A stretch of DNA of 64,000 nt from CAVSCR01 sp963726575 (GCA_963726575.1 CAVSCR010000005.1:186001-250000); one strand, 5' to 3'; positions 24,477 through 32,753 are shown, numbered from the stretch's first letter. Made by a program: numbers and translations. The notes: generated by a model from the sequence alone, not told the origin.

Positions 24477-26363
24477 GTGTCCACCCTAGAAGCGCTCGTG
24501 CCCCACGGGAGCGCCACGACGCGACGCTCGTGGTGGCAGCGGGTCGGCGGCGTCGAGGCCCTCGCGGCCGCGCTCGCCCTGCTGGGCTGGGGCATCGTCT
24601 TGACGCATGCCACCGGTGGACAGGCTCCCTACACGTTGGCTCTGGTCACCGCGTCTGCGCTGCCGTTGCTCTTCGTCAGCGGGGCGGCTCGACGGGTGCC
24701 CCTGCGCGCGCTCGCCTTCGTGCTGCTGCCCGGGGCGGTCGCGCTCGGCCTGAACAGCGTGTCGGCCACCGGCTGGTCGGGACTCGGCGAGGCCGCCGCG
24801 TGGTGGTATGCCGCTCTGCTCGGACTCGGCGTCGTCAGCTACGCACGGACTCCGGCCCGGCGGCAGCTCGTGGCCGCACTGGTGCTGCTGGTCGGCACCG
24901 AGCAGATGTACCAGGCCTGGTTCGCCTGGTGGGGATCCGGCGATCGCCAGGCCCTGATGGTCGGCACCTTCTTCTGGCACAACCCCTTCGCCGCGTTCCA
25001 GGCGGCGATCTCGCTGGTGGCGCTCGCGGTCGCGATGCGGGCGACCGGCTGGCTGCGCCGTCTCGGGCTCGTGCTCGCCCCTTGGTTGGCCGCCGGGGTG
25101 TGGCTGTCCGGGAGTCGTGCCGGCCTGGCCCTGTGGGTGCTGGCGGTCCTGGCCCTCGTGGCCCTCGGGGCACGCACCTGGCGCCAGGCCGCCACGGTTG
25201 GCGCCGCATCCGTGGGGTCGCTCGCGCTCGCCTGGCTGTTGGCCTCACCGGTGCTGATGGGGGGAGCGGCCGGGTCGGGTGGCTCCGGCGTCGGTGCGGC
25301 CGGGCGCACGGAGGCGGCTGAGGGCAACTTCTTGATCCGGCTGGACTACTGGCGGGCCGCGGCGCGGCTGGCCAGCCACCATCTCTGGACCGGTTCCGGG
25401 TTCGGCTCGTTCGCCGGGGCCGGAGCCCCGTACATGCCGGCCGACAAGTCGGCCAGCTCTGCGGTGCACAACGGCTGGTTGCAGGCGATGGTCGACGGCG
25501 GTCTCGTGCTGGCCCTTCCGGTCATCGCAGTCACGGGGTGGCTCGCCATCCGTGCCGTCCGGCGGCTGCTGAGCGCCCGGCATGCCGGCGCCGACCCGGT
25601 CGCCATCGGCGCGGCATCCGGGGTCGTGCTCTTGCTCGCCCACGCCCTCTTCGACCTCGACTGGGCCTACCCGGCACTGCTGGCGCTGTTCGCCGTGCTG
25701 GTGGGGCTGCTCCCGTGGCGGTTGCAGGCGGTCGCCGCCCCCCGGTCGGGGCGCCTCTCCCGCTGGGGGGTCGCCCCAATTCCGGTGGTGGCAGTGCTGG
25801 CTGCGGTGGGAGTGCTGACGGTGGGTGCCGCGCTGGTCGACGGCGCGCAACGGGTGCAGGATCGCCCCGCTGTCGGGTGGCAGCGGGTCGTCGACCAGGT
25901 GCTTCCCGTCAGGGCGCTGGCCGCGCGCCTGCCCAGTGAGTCGCAGCAGATCGCAGTCCTGCTCGCGGCGCGCACGCTGGCGCCGCCGGCGGTTCGCGAC
26001 GCGCTGGCCCAGACGGTCCGAGCCAGCGCCGACGATCCCGTGCTGGCCCAGTACCGGGCATTCGCCATGGTGGCGCTCGGCGACGTCGACGCCGGCCTCG
26101 CCGAATCGGCCGCGAGGTATCCGGCCGCTCCTCGCCCGAAGACCGTGCTGGCCCGCGCCGAGGTGCTGGTGGCCGCCGGCGACACCCGTGGCGCCGTCGA
26201 CCTCGTCACCCAGGCACTCGGGGCGGCGCAACGGGCCGGATCGCCGGCTGCGCCTGATCTGGCGCAATGGCTCAGTTTGCATCCCGCTTCTGCCGAAGCC
26301 TCTACGCAGGGCGGGGATTCGACCTCGGTGGGGACCGACACGTTTGGGGAGGCCACCCGGTGA
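24477..26363 (+). CDS. Wzy_C (O-antigen ligase/pilin glycosyltransferase-like) membrane protein
   Basis: A 628-aa protein with about a dozen transmembrane helices and the Wzy_C-type extracytoplasmic loop (GNFLIRLDYWRAAARLASHHLWTGSGFGSF, SAVHNGWLQAMVDGG). This is followed by an Ala-rich helical C-terminal domain that looks TPR-like (ARAEVLVAAGDTRGAVDLV). The family joins lipid-linked glycans to acceptors: lipid A, wall polymer or, for PglL/TfpO enzymes, pilin. Location inside the pilus island favours a pilin O-glycosylation role, which is inference. The stop overlaps pilB (GTGA). Confidence 0.8.
   Translation: MSTLEALVPHGSATTRRSWWQRVGGVEALAAALALLGWGIVLTHATGGQAPYTLALVTASALPLLFVSGAARRVPLRALAFVLLPGAVALGLNSVSATGWSGLGEAAAWWYAALLGLGVVSYARTPARRQLVAALVLLVGTEQMYQAWFAWWGSGDRQALMVGTFFWHNPFAAFQAAISLVALAVAMRATGWLRRLGLVLAPWLAAGVWLSGSRAGLALWVLAVLALVALGARTWRQAATVGAASVGSLALAWLLASPVLMGGAAGSGGSGVGAAGRTEAAEGNFLIRLDYWRAAARLASHHLWTGSGFGSFAGAGAPYMPADKSASSAVHNGWLQAMVDGGLVLALPVIAVTGWLAIRAVRRLLSARHAGADPVAIGAASGVVLLLAHALFDLDWAYPALLALFAVLVGLLPWRLQAVAAPRSGRLSRWGVAPIPVVAVLAAVGVLTVGAALVDGAQRVQDRPAVGWQRVVDQVLPVRALAARLPSESQQIAVLLAARTLAPPAVRDALAQTVRASADDPVLAQYRAFAMVALGDVDAGLAESAARYPAAPRPKTVLARAEVLVAAGDTRGAVDLVTQALGAAQRAGSPAAPDLAQWLSLHPASAEASTQGGDSTSVGTDTFGEATR
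26271..26299 (+). promoter_or_regulatory. Sigma-28-type promoter of pilB
   Basis: CTCA (26271-26274), 17-nt gap, GCCGAAGC (26292-26299), lying inside the end of the ligase gene and 61 bp before the pilB GTG. It gives pilB a transcript independent of the ligase. Confidence 0.66.
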
Positions 26364-28102
26364 CGGATGTGGTGCACAACGACGCCTGGACGTCGGATGC
26401 CGTGATGTCAGATGTCGCCCGGCAGATGGTGGACCTGCTGGTCAACGCCAAGCTGGTCACCCTGGAGCAGGCGCAAGATGCCTACAACGAGTCGCTCACG
26501 AGCGGCGAGACGTTGTCCCAGACGCTGGTGCGCAAGCGCATCGTCACCGAGGCGCAGATCAAGATGGCGCTGTTCAGCCTCGGCGGGCTGGAGGTCGTCG
26601 ACCTGTCCGACTACTCCGTCGACGGCAGTGTGGTCGCGCGGGTGTCGGCGTCGTTGTGCCGGACGCACCTCGCCATCCCGATCAAGTTCGACGACGACGG
26701 CCGGCTTCTGCTGGCGATGGAGAATCCCTACAACGTCCTGGCCATCGACGACATCAAGGCCAATCTCGCGGCCGCTGGGCTGCAGGTGGACATCCACCGC
26801 GTGGTCGCGACCAAGGACGACATCCTGGCCGCGATCGACAAGTTCTTCCGCGACGACGACCAGCTCGACGACCTCCAGGCCGCGATGGAGAGCGAGGGCG
26901 ACGACAGCGAGGACCTCTCGTCGCTGAAGGAGGCGACCGAGGACGCCCCGATCGTCAAGTGGGTCAACGGCGTCATCACGAACGCGATCAGGGATCGCGC
27001 CTCCGACATCCACATCGAGCCCGGTGAGCATTACCTACGGGTGCGCCAGCGCATCGACGGTGTCCTCCACGACGTCATGCAGTCGAACCGCTCGATCCAG
27101 TCCGGCGTGATCTCGCGCCTGAAGATCATGGCCGACATCAACATTGCCGAGCGCCGCGTGCCGCAGGACGGCCGGCTCTCGGTGGTCGTGAACGGACGCA
27201 AGATCGACCTGCGTGTTGCCACGCTTCCCACGGTGTGGGGCGAGAAGGTCGTCATGCGGGTGCTCGACAACTCCACGGCTCGTCTGGAACTGGCGGACCT
27301 CGGCTTCTCCCAGCACAATCACGACTCGTACGGCGAGAGCTTCACCAAGCCGTACGGCATGATCTTGGTGACCGGCCCGACCGGTTCGGGGAAGTCGACC
27401 ACGCTCTACGCGACGCTGAACCAGATCGCGCGTCCCGAGGTGAACGTCATCACCGTCGAGGACCCGGTCGAGTACCGGATCCCGGGCATCAACCAGGTGC
27501 AGACGAACGTCAAGGCCGGGCTGACCTTCGCCTCGGCGTTGCGCTCCATCCTTCGCTCGGACCCCGACATCGTTCTGATCGGTGAGATCCGCGACCACGA
27601 GACCGCCCAGATCGCGGTCGAGGCCGCCCTCACCGGTCACCTCGTGCTGTCGACGCTGCACACCAACGACGCTCCTTCGTCGATCACCCGGTTGGTCGAG
27701 ATGGGACTGGAACCGTTCCTGGTCGGTTCTGCGCTCGACTGTGTGCTTGCCCAGCGGCTCGCGCGGCGACTGTGCGAGAAGTGCCGGGAGGAGTACGTGC
27801 CGACTCCGGAGCAACTGGCCTCGGCCCGCTACCCGTGGCACGACGGCGAGCCCCTGCCGACGCTGTTTCGTCCCATCGGCTGCTCCAACTGCTCCAAGAC
27901 CGGCTACAAGGGGCGGCTCGCTCTGCACGAGGTGATGCAGGTGTCGGAGCGGATCGAGCGAATGGCCGTGGAGCGTGAGTCAGCCGCCCGGATCATGACA
28001 GCCGCCAAGGAGGAGGGCATGTTGACGCTGCGCGAGGACGGCATGTCGAAAGTCGCCGAGGGCGTGACGTCGATCGACGAGATCCTCCGCGTGGTCGTCT
28101 AG
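26360..28102 (+). CDS. pilB: Type IV pilus extension ATPase PilB/GspE
   Basis: A 580-aa hexameric motor powering pilin polymerisation. An N-terminal GspE_N-type domain (residues 15-165) is followed by the secretion ATPase core. Walker A GPTGSGKST lies at residues 339-347, with the Asp box EDPVEYRIPG, Walker B RSDPDIVLIGEIRD, His box STLHTND and a tetracysteine zinc motif (CEKC and CSNC), which marks GspE/PilB rather than PilT. GTG 26360 has GGGGAGG (26346-26352) upstream and overlaps the ligase stop. Confidence 0.94.
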   Translation: MTDVVHNDAWTSDAVMSDVARQMVDLLVNAKLVTLEQAQDAYNESLTSGETLSQTLVRKRIVTEAQIKMALFSLGGLEVVDLSDYSVDGSVVARVSASLCRTHLAIPIKFDDDGRLLLAMENPYNVLAIDDIKANLAAAGLQVDIHRVVATKDDILAAIDKFFRDDDQLDDLQAAMESEGDDSEDLSSLKEATEDAPIVKWVNGVITNAIRDRASDIHIEPGEHYLRVRQRIDGVLHDVMQSNRSIQSGVISRLKIMADINIAERRVPQDGRLSVVVNGRKIDLRVATLPTVWGEKVVMRVLDNSTARLELADLGFSQHNHDSYGESFTKPYGMILVTGPTGSGKSTTLYATLNQIARPEVNVITVEDPVEYRIPGINQVQTNVKAGLTFASALRSILRSDPDIVLIGEIRDHETAQIAVEAALTGHLVLSTLHTNDAPSSITRLVEMGLEPFLVGSALDCVLAQRLARRLCEKCREEYVPTPEQLASARYPWHDGEPLPTLFRPIGCSNCSKTGYKGRLALHEVMQVSERIERMAVERESAARIMTAAKEEGMLTLREDGMSKVAEGVTSIDEILRVVV

Positions 28103-28145
28103 GGGCTCACCCACTTGGCCCCGGGACTAGTTCGTCTGGTCTGCG

Positions 28146-28174
28146 CTCAAGGGGTGACGCCCTCGCGCCGATGC
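28146..28174 (+). promoter_or_regulatory. Sigma-28-type promoter of pilT
   Basis: CTCA (28146-28149), 17-nt gap, GCCGATGC (28167-28174) in the 145-bp gap after pilB. The sequence CCGATGCCT is identical at the pilM site. It lies 74 bp before GTG 28248, supporting that GTG as the true pilT start. Confidence 0.72.
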
Positions 28175-28247
28175 CTGCCAAAGAGGAATACCGCTGGCGC
28201 CGCCGGTGGTCAAGGAACCCGCGCTCGGGCGCGGAGGGAGGGCCCAC

Positions 28248-28483
28248 GTGGAGACCTCGGGATACCGCAACCCTGCGCCTTCTCCGGACGCCCCTGCTGA
28301 GCCGAACGCGGCTCCAGCCACCGACTACGGCTTCTTCGCGCCCGCACCCGCCGTGGTGCCGGCCGACGGTGCCACTGAACCCGCCCCGGAACCTGCCCCG
28401 GAACCCACCGTCTCGGCCACCGACGAGGTGGTCCACGAGTCCGTGACCGAGCCGACGGTCGAGCCGGCAGTCGAGCCGCGGCG
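28248..28483 (+). other. pilT: N-terminal extension of pilT in another reading frame (apparent frameshift)
   Basis: GTG 28248 has a strong Shine-Dalgarno (GGAGGGAGG, 28233-28241) and begins METSGYRNPAPSP. A Pro/Glu-rich region follows (EPAPEPAPEPTVS, EPTVEPAVEP). At about 28478 the same composition continues in the frame one base back as AATEPAYEPALAVP, leading straight into pilT. Reading through needs one extra base or a -1 slip near the CCGCGG at 28476-28481. In its own frame the segment stops at 28694. The likely causes are a strain mutation or a one-base sequence error. Confidence 0.7.
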
Positions 28484-28536
28484 ACCGAGCCGGCGTACGA
28501 GCCGGCCCTGGCGGTACCCGCACCTGAGGCGGAACC

Positions 28537-28574
28537 CGCGCCCGAACCTGCGCCCGAACCTGCGCCCGAACCTG
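28537..28574 (+). repeat. Tandem 12-bp repeats encoding APEP in the pilT linker
   Basis: Three consecutive CGCCCGAACCTG units encode APEP in the pilT frame. A matching EPAPEP tract occurs upstream in the other frame. Such tracts can slip, but a 12-bp step would not alter frame, so they do not by themselves explain the one-base shift at 28478. Confidence 0.7.
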
Positions 28575-28576
28575 TT

Positions 28577-30052
28577 GTGCAGTCGCCCGCCGAGGTCGCA
28601 CCCACCTTGGTCGAAGAGGCAACGCCCGAGGCGGCCGAGGGCCTGCCCATGTCCCTCGCCATCGCTGCGCAGGAGGCCGCCGAGGTCGACCTGAGCCAGC
28701 CGGTCGAGCCGGCCGGCGTGGACTACTCCGGCTTCAACGGCTTGGGTGACGCGCCGCAGACGAGCGACGTGCTGACTGACGCACCCGCGGAGTCGGGCCT
28801 GGAGGGCAGCTATGACGCCGGCTACGACAGCGCGTTGACGGCGCCCACGGAGTCCACCTACGAAGCGGGGTACGACGCGGGCTTCGAGACTGCGGTTCTC
28901 GCCGAGGAGGCCGGCGTCGGCCTGGCCGACTCCGAGGCCGAGGAGTCGGCCTACCACCGTCGTACCACCGAGGTCTCGGCGAGTGACGACATCATCCTGG
29001 TCGACCTGCTGCTCGAGGTGCTGAACCGTAAGGCGTCCGACCTTCACCTGAGCGCCGGAGCCCGGCCGATGATCCGGGTCAACGGCGAGCTGGAGCAGCT
29101 CGACGACCAGCCCGTCCTGACCCCGCCGGTGATCCAGCGCGTCATGTACGCGTCCATCACCCAGCGGCAGCGAGAGAAGTTCGAGGAGAACCTCGAGCTC
29201 GACTTCGCCTACTCCGTCCCGGGCCGGGCCCGGTTCCGCGTCAACATGTACCGGCAGCGCGACGCCGTCGGTGCTGCGTTCCGGTTGATCCCGTTCGAGA
29301 TCAGGCGGCTCGAGGACCTCGGCGTACCACCGCAGGTGGCGAACTTCTCGATGCTGCCCCGTGGATTCGTCCTGGTGACAGGCCCCACCGGTTCTGGCAA
29401 GTCCACGACGCTGGCGTCGCTGCTCGACCTGGCGAACCGGAACCGCAAAGACCACATCATGACGGTCGAGGACCCGATCGAGTTCCTCCACCGGCACCAG
29501 TCGTGCCTGGTCAACCAGCGCGAGGTGGGGGAGGACACGTGGTCCTTCCAGAACGCACTGAAGCATGTGCTGCGGCAAGACCCCGACATCATCCTGGTCG
29601 GCGAAATGCGTGACCTGGAGACGATCTCGGTGGCGTTGACCGCGGCCGAGACCGGCCACCTGGTGTACGCGACCCTGCACACGCAGGATGCGGCGCAGAC
29701 GATCGACCGCGTGATCGACGTGTTCCCGCCGCACCAGCAGCAGCAGATCCGCGCGCAGCTGGCGACGTCGATCCAAGGCGTTGTCTGCCAGACGCTGGCG
29801 CGCAGCGCCGACGGCCGTGGCCGCGTCGTTGCCTGCGAGGTGCTGGTGGCGACACCGGCGGTTCGCAACCTGATCCGCGAAGGAAAGACCCACCAGATCT
29901 ACAGCGCGATGCAGGCCGGCGGGAAGTTCGGCATGCAGACCATGGACCAGCACCTCGCGGAGCTGGTGAACAAGGGCCGGATCAACTACGACACCGGCCT
30001 GGAGAAGTGCCACCACATCGAGGACTTCAACCGGCTCACCGGTCGGATCTGA
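28577..30052 (+). CDS. pilT: Type IV pilus retraction ATPase PilT
   Basis: Given from the first in-frame GTG after the apparent frameshift; the natural start is probably 28248. The core shows LLLEVLNRKASDLHLSAGARP, Walker A GPTGSGKST (residues 269-277 from this start), Asp box EDPIEFLH, Walker B RQDPDIILVGEMRD, His box ATLHTQD and the PilT signature AVRNLIREGKTHQ. The zinc tetracysteine of PilB is absent. A roughly 200-residue acidic N-terminal linker with DAGYDSA/EAGYDAG repeats precedes the core, longer than in standard 340-370-aa PilT. The enzyme disassembles pili for twitching. Confidence 0.9.
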   Translation: MQSPAEVAPTLVEEATPEAAEGLPMSLAIAAQEAAEVDLSQPVEPAGVDYSGFNGLGDAPQTSDVLTDAPAESGLEGSYDAGYDSALTAPTESTYEAGYDAGFETAVLAEEAGVGLADSEAEESAYHRRTTEVSASDDIILVDLLLEVLNRKASDLHLSAGARPMIRVNGELEQLDDQPVLTPPVIQRVMYASITQRQREKFEENLELDFAYSVPGRARFRVNMYRQRDAVGAAFRLIPFEIRRLEDLGVPPQVANFSMLPRGFVLVTGPTGSGKSTTLASLLDLANRNRKDHIMTVEDPIEFLHRHQSCLVNQREVGEDTWSFQNALKHVLRQDPDIILVGEMRDLETISVALTAAETGHLVYATLHTQDAAQTIDRVIDVFPPHQQQQIRAQLATSIQGVVCQTLARSADGRGRVVACEVLVATPAVRNLIREGKTHQIYSAMQAGGKFGMQTMDQHLAELVNKGRINYDTGLEKCHHIEDFNRLTGRI

Positions 30053-30063
30053 GGGGCTGACTC

Positions 30064-31284
30064 ATGGCAACGACCACCTACCAGTACTCCGTCCGAGACA
30101 AGGCCGGCAAGGTCTTCACGGGCACCATCGAGGCGGACTCCGAAGCCGCGGTGGCACAGAAGCTGAAGAGCATGGGCTACGCGCCCATGTCGATCGGCCA
30201 GCACAAGCCTGGCCTGGGTCGCGACCTCGCCATCCCGGGGTTCGGGCCGAAGGTGAAGCTGAAGGACCTGGCCGTGATGTCGCGACAGTTCGCGACGATG
30301 ATCAACTCCGGCCTGTCGCTGATGCGGGCGCTGAGCATCCTGGCCGAGCAGACGCCGAACAAGAAGCTTGGCCCGGTGCTGGCTGAGGTGCGCAACGAGG
30401 TCGAGACCGGCCAGGCGTTGTCGTCCGCGCTTGCGCTGCACGACGACGTCTTCCCGCCCCTGATGATCAACATGGTGCGTGCCGGCGAGGTCGGCGGCTT
30501 CCTCGACCAGGTGCTGCTGCAGGTCGCGGCGAACTACGAGGCCGAGGTCAGGCTGCGCGGAAAGATCAAGTCGGCCATGACCTACCCGGTCGTGGTGTTC
30601 TGCATCGCCATGCTCGCGGTGACCGGCATGTTGCTGTTCATCGTCCCCGTGTTCGCGAAGATGTTCCAGAGCCTTGGCGCCAAGCTGCCGATGGCGACCC
30701 AGGTCCTGGTGAACCTCTCACACTTCCTGAAGACCTGCTTCCCGCTGATCATCATCGCTGCCATCGTCGCGATGGTGCTGTGGAAGAAGTTCAAGCGCGA
30801 CGAGCGCGTGCGCAACGTGGTCGACCCGCTGAAGCTGAAGATCCCGGTCTTCGGTGCGTTGTTCCAGAAGATCGCCATCAGCCGGTTCACGCGCAACTTC
30901 GGCACCATGCTGCACGCCGGTGTCCCGATCCTGCAGAGCCTCGACATCGTGGCCGACACCTCAGGCAACGTCGTCGTGGCCCACGCGGTCCGCGACGTCC
31001 AGGAGAGTGTGCGTAACGGTGAGTCGTTGACCGCGCCCCTGGCGAACCACGCGATCTTCCCGCCCATGGTGGTGCAGATGATGTCGGTCGGTGAGGACAC
31101 CGGGGCGCTCGACTCGATGCTGCACAAGATCAGTGACTTCTACGACCAGGAGGTCGAGGCGACCACGGAGTCGTTGACCTCCCTGATCGAGCCTTTGATG
31201 ATCGCGGTGCTCGGCGGCCTGGTCGGGGCGATGATCATCGCCCTGTACATGCCGATCTTCAGCATCTTCAACCTGATCAAGTAG
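30064..31284 (+). CDS. pilC: Type IV pilus inner-membrane platform PilC/GspF
   Basis: A 406-aa platform protein on which PilB and PilT act. An N-terminal segment (TTYQYSVRDKAGKVFTGTIEA) is followed by two T2SSF domains, each with the LxxG-type helical bundle: SRQFATMINSGLSLMRALS and TRNFGTMLHAGVPILQSLD. Transmembrane helices occur at TYPVVVFCIAMLAVTGMLLF, FPLIIIAAIVAMVL and the C-terminal AVLGGLVGAMIIALYMPIF. It follows pilT by 11 bp. Confidence 0.94.
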   Translation: MATTTYQYSVRDKAGKVFTGTIEADSEAAVAQKLKSMGYAPMSIGQHKPGLGRDLAIPGFGPKVKLKDLAVMSRQFATMINSGLSLMRALSILAEQTPNKKLGPVLAEVRNEVETGQALSSALALHDDVFPPLMINMVRAGEVGGFLDQVLLQVAANYEAEVRLRGKIKSAMTYPVVVFCIAMLAVTGMLLFIVPVFAKMFQSLGAKLPMATQVLVNLSHFLKTCFPLIIIAAIVAMVLWKKFKRDERVRNVVDPLKLKIPVFGALFQKIAISRFTRNFGTMLHAGVPILQSLDIVADTSGNVVVAHAVRDVQESVRNGESLTAPLANHAIFPPMVVQMMSVGEDTGALDSMLHKISDFYDQEVEATTESLTSLIEPLMIAVLGGLVGAMIIALYMPIFSIFNLIK

Positions 31285-31297
31285 TCCGACCCGACCC

Positions 31298-31337
31298 GAC
31301 CAGGCCCGGTCGTCCCGCGGGACGACCGGGCCTGGTC
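31298..31337 (+). terminator. Strong hairpin terminator after pilC
   Basis: Two 20-nt arms (31298-31317 and 31318-31337) are perfect reverse complements. This forms a very stable hairpin just behind the pilC stop and before the pilA promoter. There is no T-tract. It should insulate pilTC from pilA. Confidence 0.8.
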
Positions 31338-31376
31338 GTTCGTGATCCTTCCGTGACCTGATCACCCGGGCCGATG

Positions 31377-31405
31377 CTCAAGTCGTCTTCCGCCGGGGCC
31401 GAAAA
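31377..31405 (+). promoter_or_regulatory. Sigma-28-type promoter of pilA
   Basis: CTCA (31377-31380), 17-nt gap, GCCGAAAA (31398-31405), matching seven of eight bases of GCCGATAA. The expected start point near 31412 leaves only about 10 nt before the riboswitch P1 stem, which fits a riboswitch-led transcript. It is one of the best matches of the seven. Confidence 0.74.
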
Positions 31406-31422
31406 CCCCTAGGTCAAGAGCC

Positions 31423-31510
31423 ATCCGGCCAGAAACGGCACTCCCGTCGTAAGGCGGGGTCGCAAAGCCAGGGGACCCAAGCCGGTCAGCCCAGCTACCT
31501 CGGTCCGGAT
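31423..31510 (+). ncRNA. c-di-GMP-I (GEMM) riboswitch upstream of pilA
   Basis: P1 pairs ATCCGG (31423-31428) with CCGGAT (31505-31510). P2 pairs GGC and CCCGTC with GGCGGG and GCC, is capped by a GTAA (GNRA) tetraloop at 31449-31452, and is followed by the diagnostic GTCGCAAAGCC (31460-31470). P3 follows with GGGGACC and GGTCAGCCCAGCTACC. The order of GNRA loop, GCAAAGCC and C-AGCC-x-GxTxCC matches the GEMM/c-di-GMP-I class. The 3' strand of P1 can instead form a CCGGA-TCCC-TCCGG hairpin (31505-31518), a plausible expression platform. Ligand and direction of control are inferred; a cGAMP-type variant is not excluded. Confidence 0.78.
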
Positions 31511-31575
31511 CCCTCCGGGGGTCCTAGAGGCGACAAGCCGGCGGCTCACCGGTTCGTCCGAAAGGGCAACAGCTG

Positions 31576-32016
31576 ATGCTCGCACGAATTCGCAAGGCGA
31601 TGGACGAGCGTGAAGAGGGCTTCACCCTCATCGAGCTCCTCGTCGTCATCATCATCATCGGTATTCTGGCCGCGATTGCGATCCCGGTCTTCCTGAACCA
31701 GCGCAAGAAGGCAGTCGACGCCTCGATGAAGTCCGACTCCCGGACGATCGCCAACGAGGAAGAGACCTACTTCACTGACTACCAGGCCTACGTTGCCACG
31801 AGCGGCTCCGCGCCGGTCATTGGTGCCACCACGGTCCGGTTGTCCACCGGTAACACCGCCACGATCACGCTGAACACTGCTACTTCGGCGTACTGCATCC
31901 TGATGGACCGTGTGGCGGGCGCCCAGCCCGGCACCCAGAAGTGGGTCTACATCAGCAGCCAGGGCGGCCTCCAGGCAACTGGCACCGTCGCCTGCCCGGC
32001 AGCGGGTTCCTTCTAG
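31576..32016 (+). CDS. pilA: Major-type type IV pilin PilA (copy 1)
   Basis: A 146-aa prepilin. Basic leader MLARIRKAMDEREEG is cleaved before FTLIELLVVIIIIGILAAIA, with Glu5 of the mature protein present. The globular domain has two cysteines (AYCILMDR and VACPAAG) likely forming a disulfide near the C-terminus. AAAGGG (31561-31566) is the ribosome-binding site. It is preceded by the sigma-28-like promoter and riboswitch and followed by a strong terminator, so it is probably transcribed alone at high level. Confidence 0.93.
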   Translation: MLARIRKAMDEREEGFTLIELLVVIIIIGILAAIAIPVFLNQRKKAVDASMKSDSRTIANEEETYFTDYQAYVATSGSAPVIGATTVRLSTGNTATITLNTATSAYCILMDRVAGAQPGTQKWVYISSQGGLQATGTVACPAAGSF

Positions 32017-32031
32017 TCCAGATCGCAGCTC

Positions 32032-32082
32032 GAAACGGCGGGAGCCGGTGCCCCTGCGGCACCGGCTCCCGTCCGCCGTTTC
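32032..32082 (+). terminator. Terminator after pilA copy 1
   Basis: GGGAGCCGGTGCC pairs with GGCACCGGCTCCC around a CCTGC loop, extended by GAAACGGCG against CGCCGTTTC with a short internal mismatch. A strong hairpin 15 bp behind the pilA stop. Confidence 0.78.
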
Positions 32083-32199
32083 CAGACGCGCTGACTGGCT
32101 AGCCCGATCGGGCTCCGTCAATCGGCGCAACAGGGGCGACGCGAGCCACGTCGATACCGACAGCGCACCCATTGCTAAAGAAGGACTTGAGGAGGACAG

Positions 32200-32655
32200 A
32201 TGCCACCCCGGGACGACTTCCGGGGCCAGGGGGAGCTGGACTCACCCGACACAGGATTCACCCTGATCGAGTTGCTCGTCGTCATCATCATCATTGGCAT
32301 CCTGGCGGCAATCGCGATCCCGGTGTACCTGAACCAGAGGCAGCGGGCCTATGACGCCGCAGCCAAGTCGGACATCCGCAACCTGGCCCAGTTCGAAGAG
32401 ACCTACCTGGTCAGCTACGGCACGTACGGTTCGTTCACGGACCTGGCCGGCAACTCGCTGTCGGTGACGGCGACGCGCAAAGTGACGCTGACGATCAGCT
32501 ACATCGGCGGCACCGGGTTCTGCCTCACCGGCAAGAACGCGATGTCCCCGACGACGTGGTACTACGACAGCCAAGCCGGTGGTCTGCAACCCACCGGGAG
32601 CGGCAGCTGTCCGATCTCGACGGGCGGCACCAGCGGCGGAAGCCTGACCGGTTGA
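32200..32655 (+). CDS. pilA: Type IV pilin PilA (copy 2)
   Basis: A 151-aa prepilin with an unusually acidic leader (MPPRDDFRGQGELDSPDTG) before FTLIELLVVIIIIGILAAIA. The mature N-terminal helix is nearly identical to copy 1, while the C-terminal domain differs and ends in a Ser/Gly/Thr tail (ISTGGTSGGSLTG). Two cysteines (GFCLTG and GSCPIS) match those of copy 1. GGAGG (32191-32195) precedes the ATG. No sigma-28-like site is visible in the 183-bp gap, so it may use another promoter or read-through. Confidence 0.92.
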   Translation: MPPRDDFRGQGELDSPDTGFTLIELLVVIIIIGILAAIAIPVYLNQRQRAYDAAAKSDIRNLAQFEETYLVSYGTYGSFTDLAGNSLSVTATRKVTLTISYIGGTGFCLTGKNAMSPTTWYYDSQAGGLQPTGSGSCPISTGGTSGGSLTG

Positions 32656-32673
32656 CGCCACTGCGAACGACCT

Positions 32674-32710
32674 CCGGCCGGCCACCCGCAGCGCGCGGGT
32701 GGCCGGCCGG
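32674..32710 (+). terminator. Terminator after pilA copy 2
   Basis: A 16-bp perfect stem: CCGGCCGGCCACCCGC (32674-32689) and its complement at 32695-32710, 5-nt loop, 18 bp after the stop codon. Confidence 0.8.
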
Positions 32711-32753
32711 TCGGCCGTTCGGGGGAAGGTGGGGCCGCCTGAGGGGCTTCGTG

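Noticed and set aside
26400..26850. c-di-GMP-binding MshEN domain in the PilB N-terminus
   Set aside because: The region is GspE_N-like, but I do not see the RLG...G...L..Q pattern of c-di-GMP-binding MshEN domains clearly enough to claim binding.
32129..32157. GTCGATAC at 32150 as a sigma-28-type -10 for pilA2
   Set aside because: The tetramer 17 nt upstream is AACA, not CTCA, so only half of the promoter is present.
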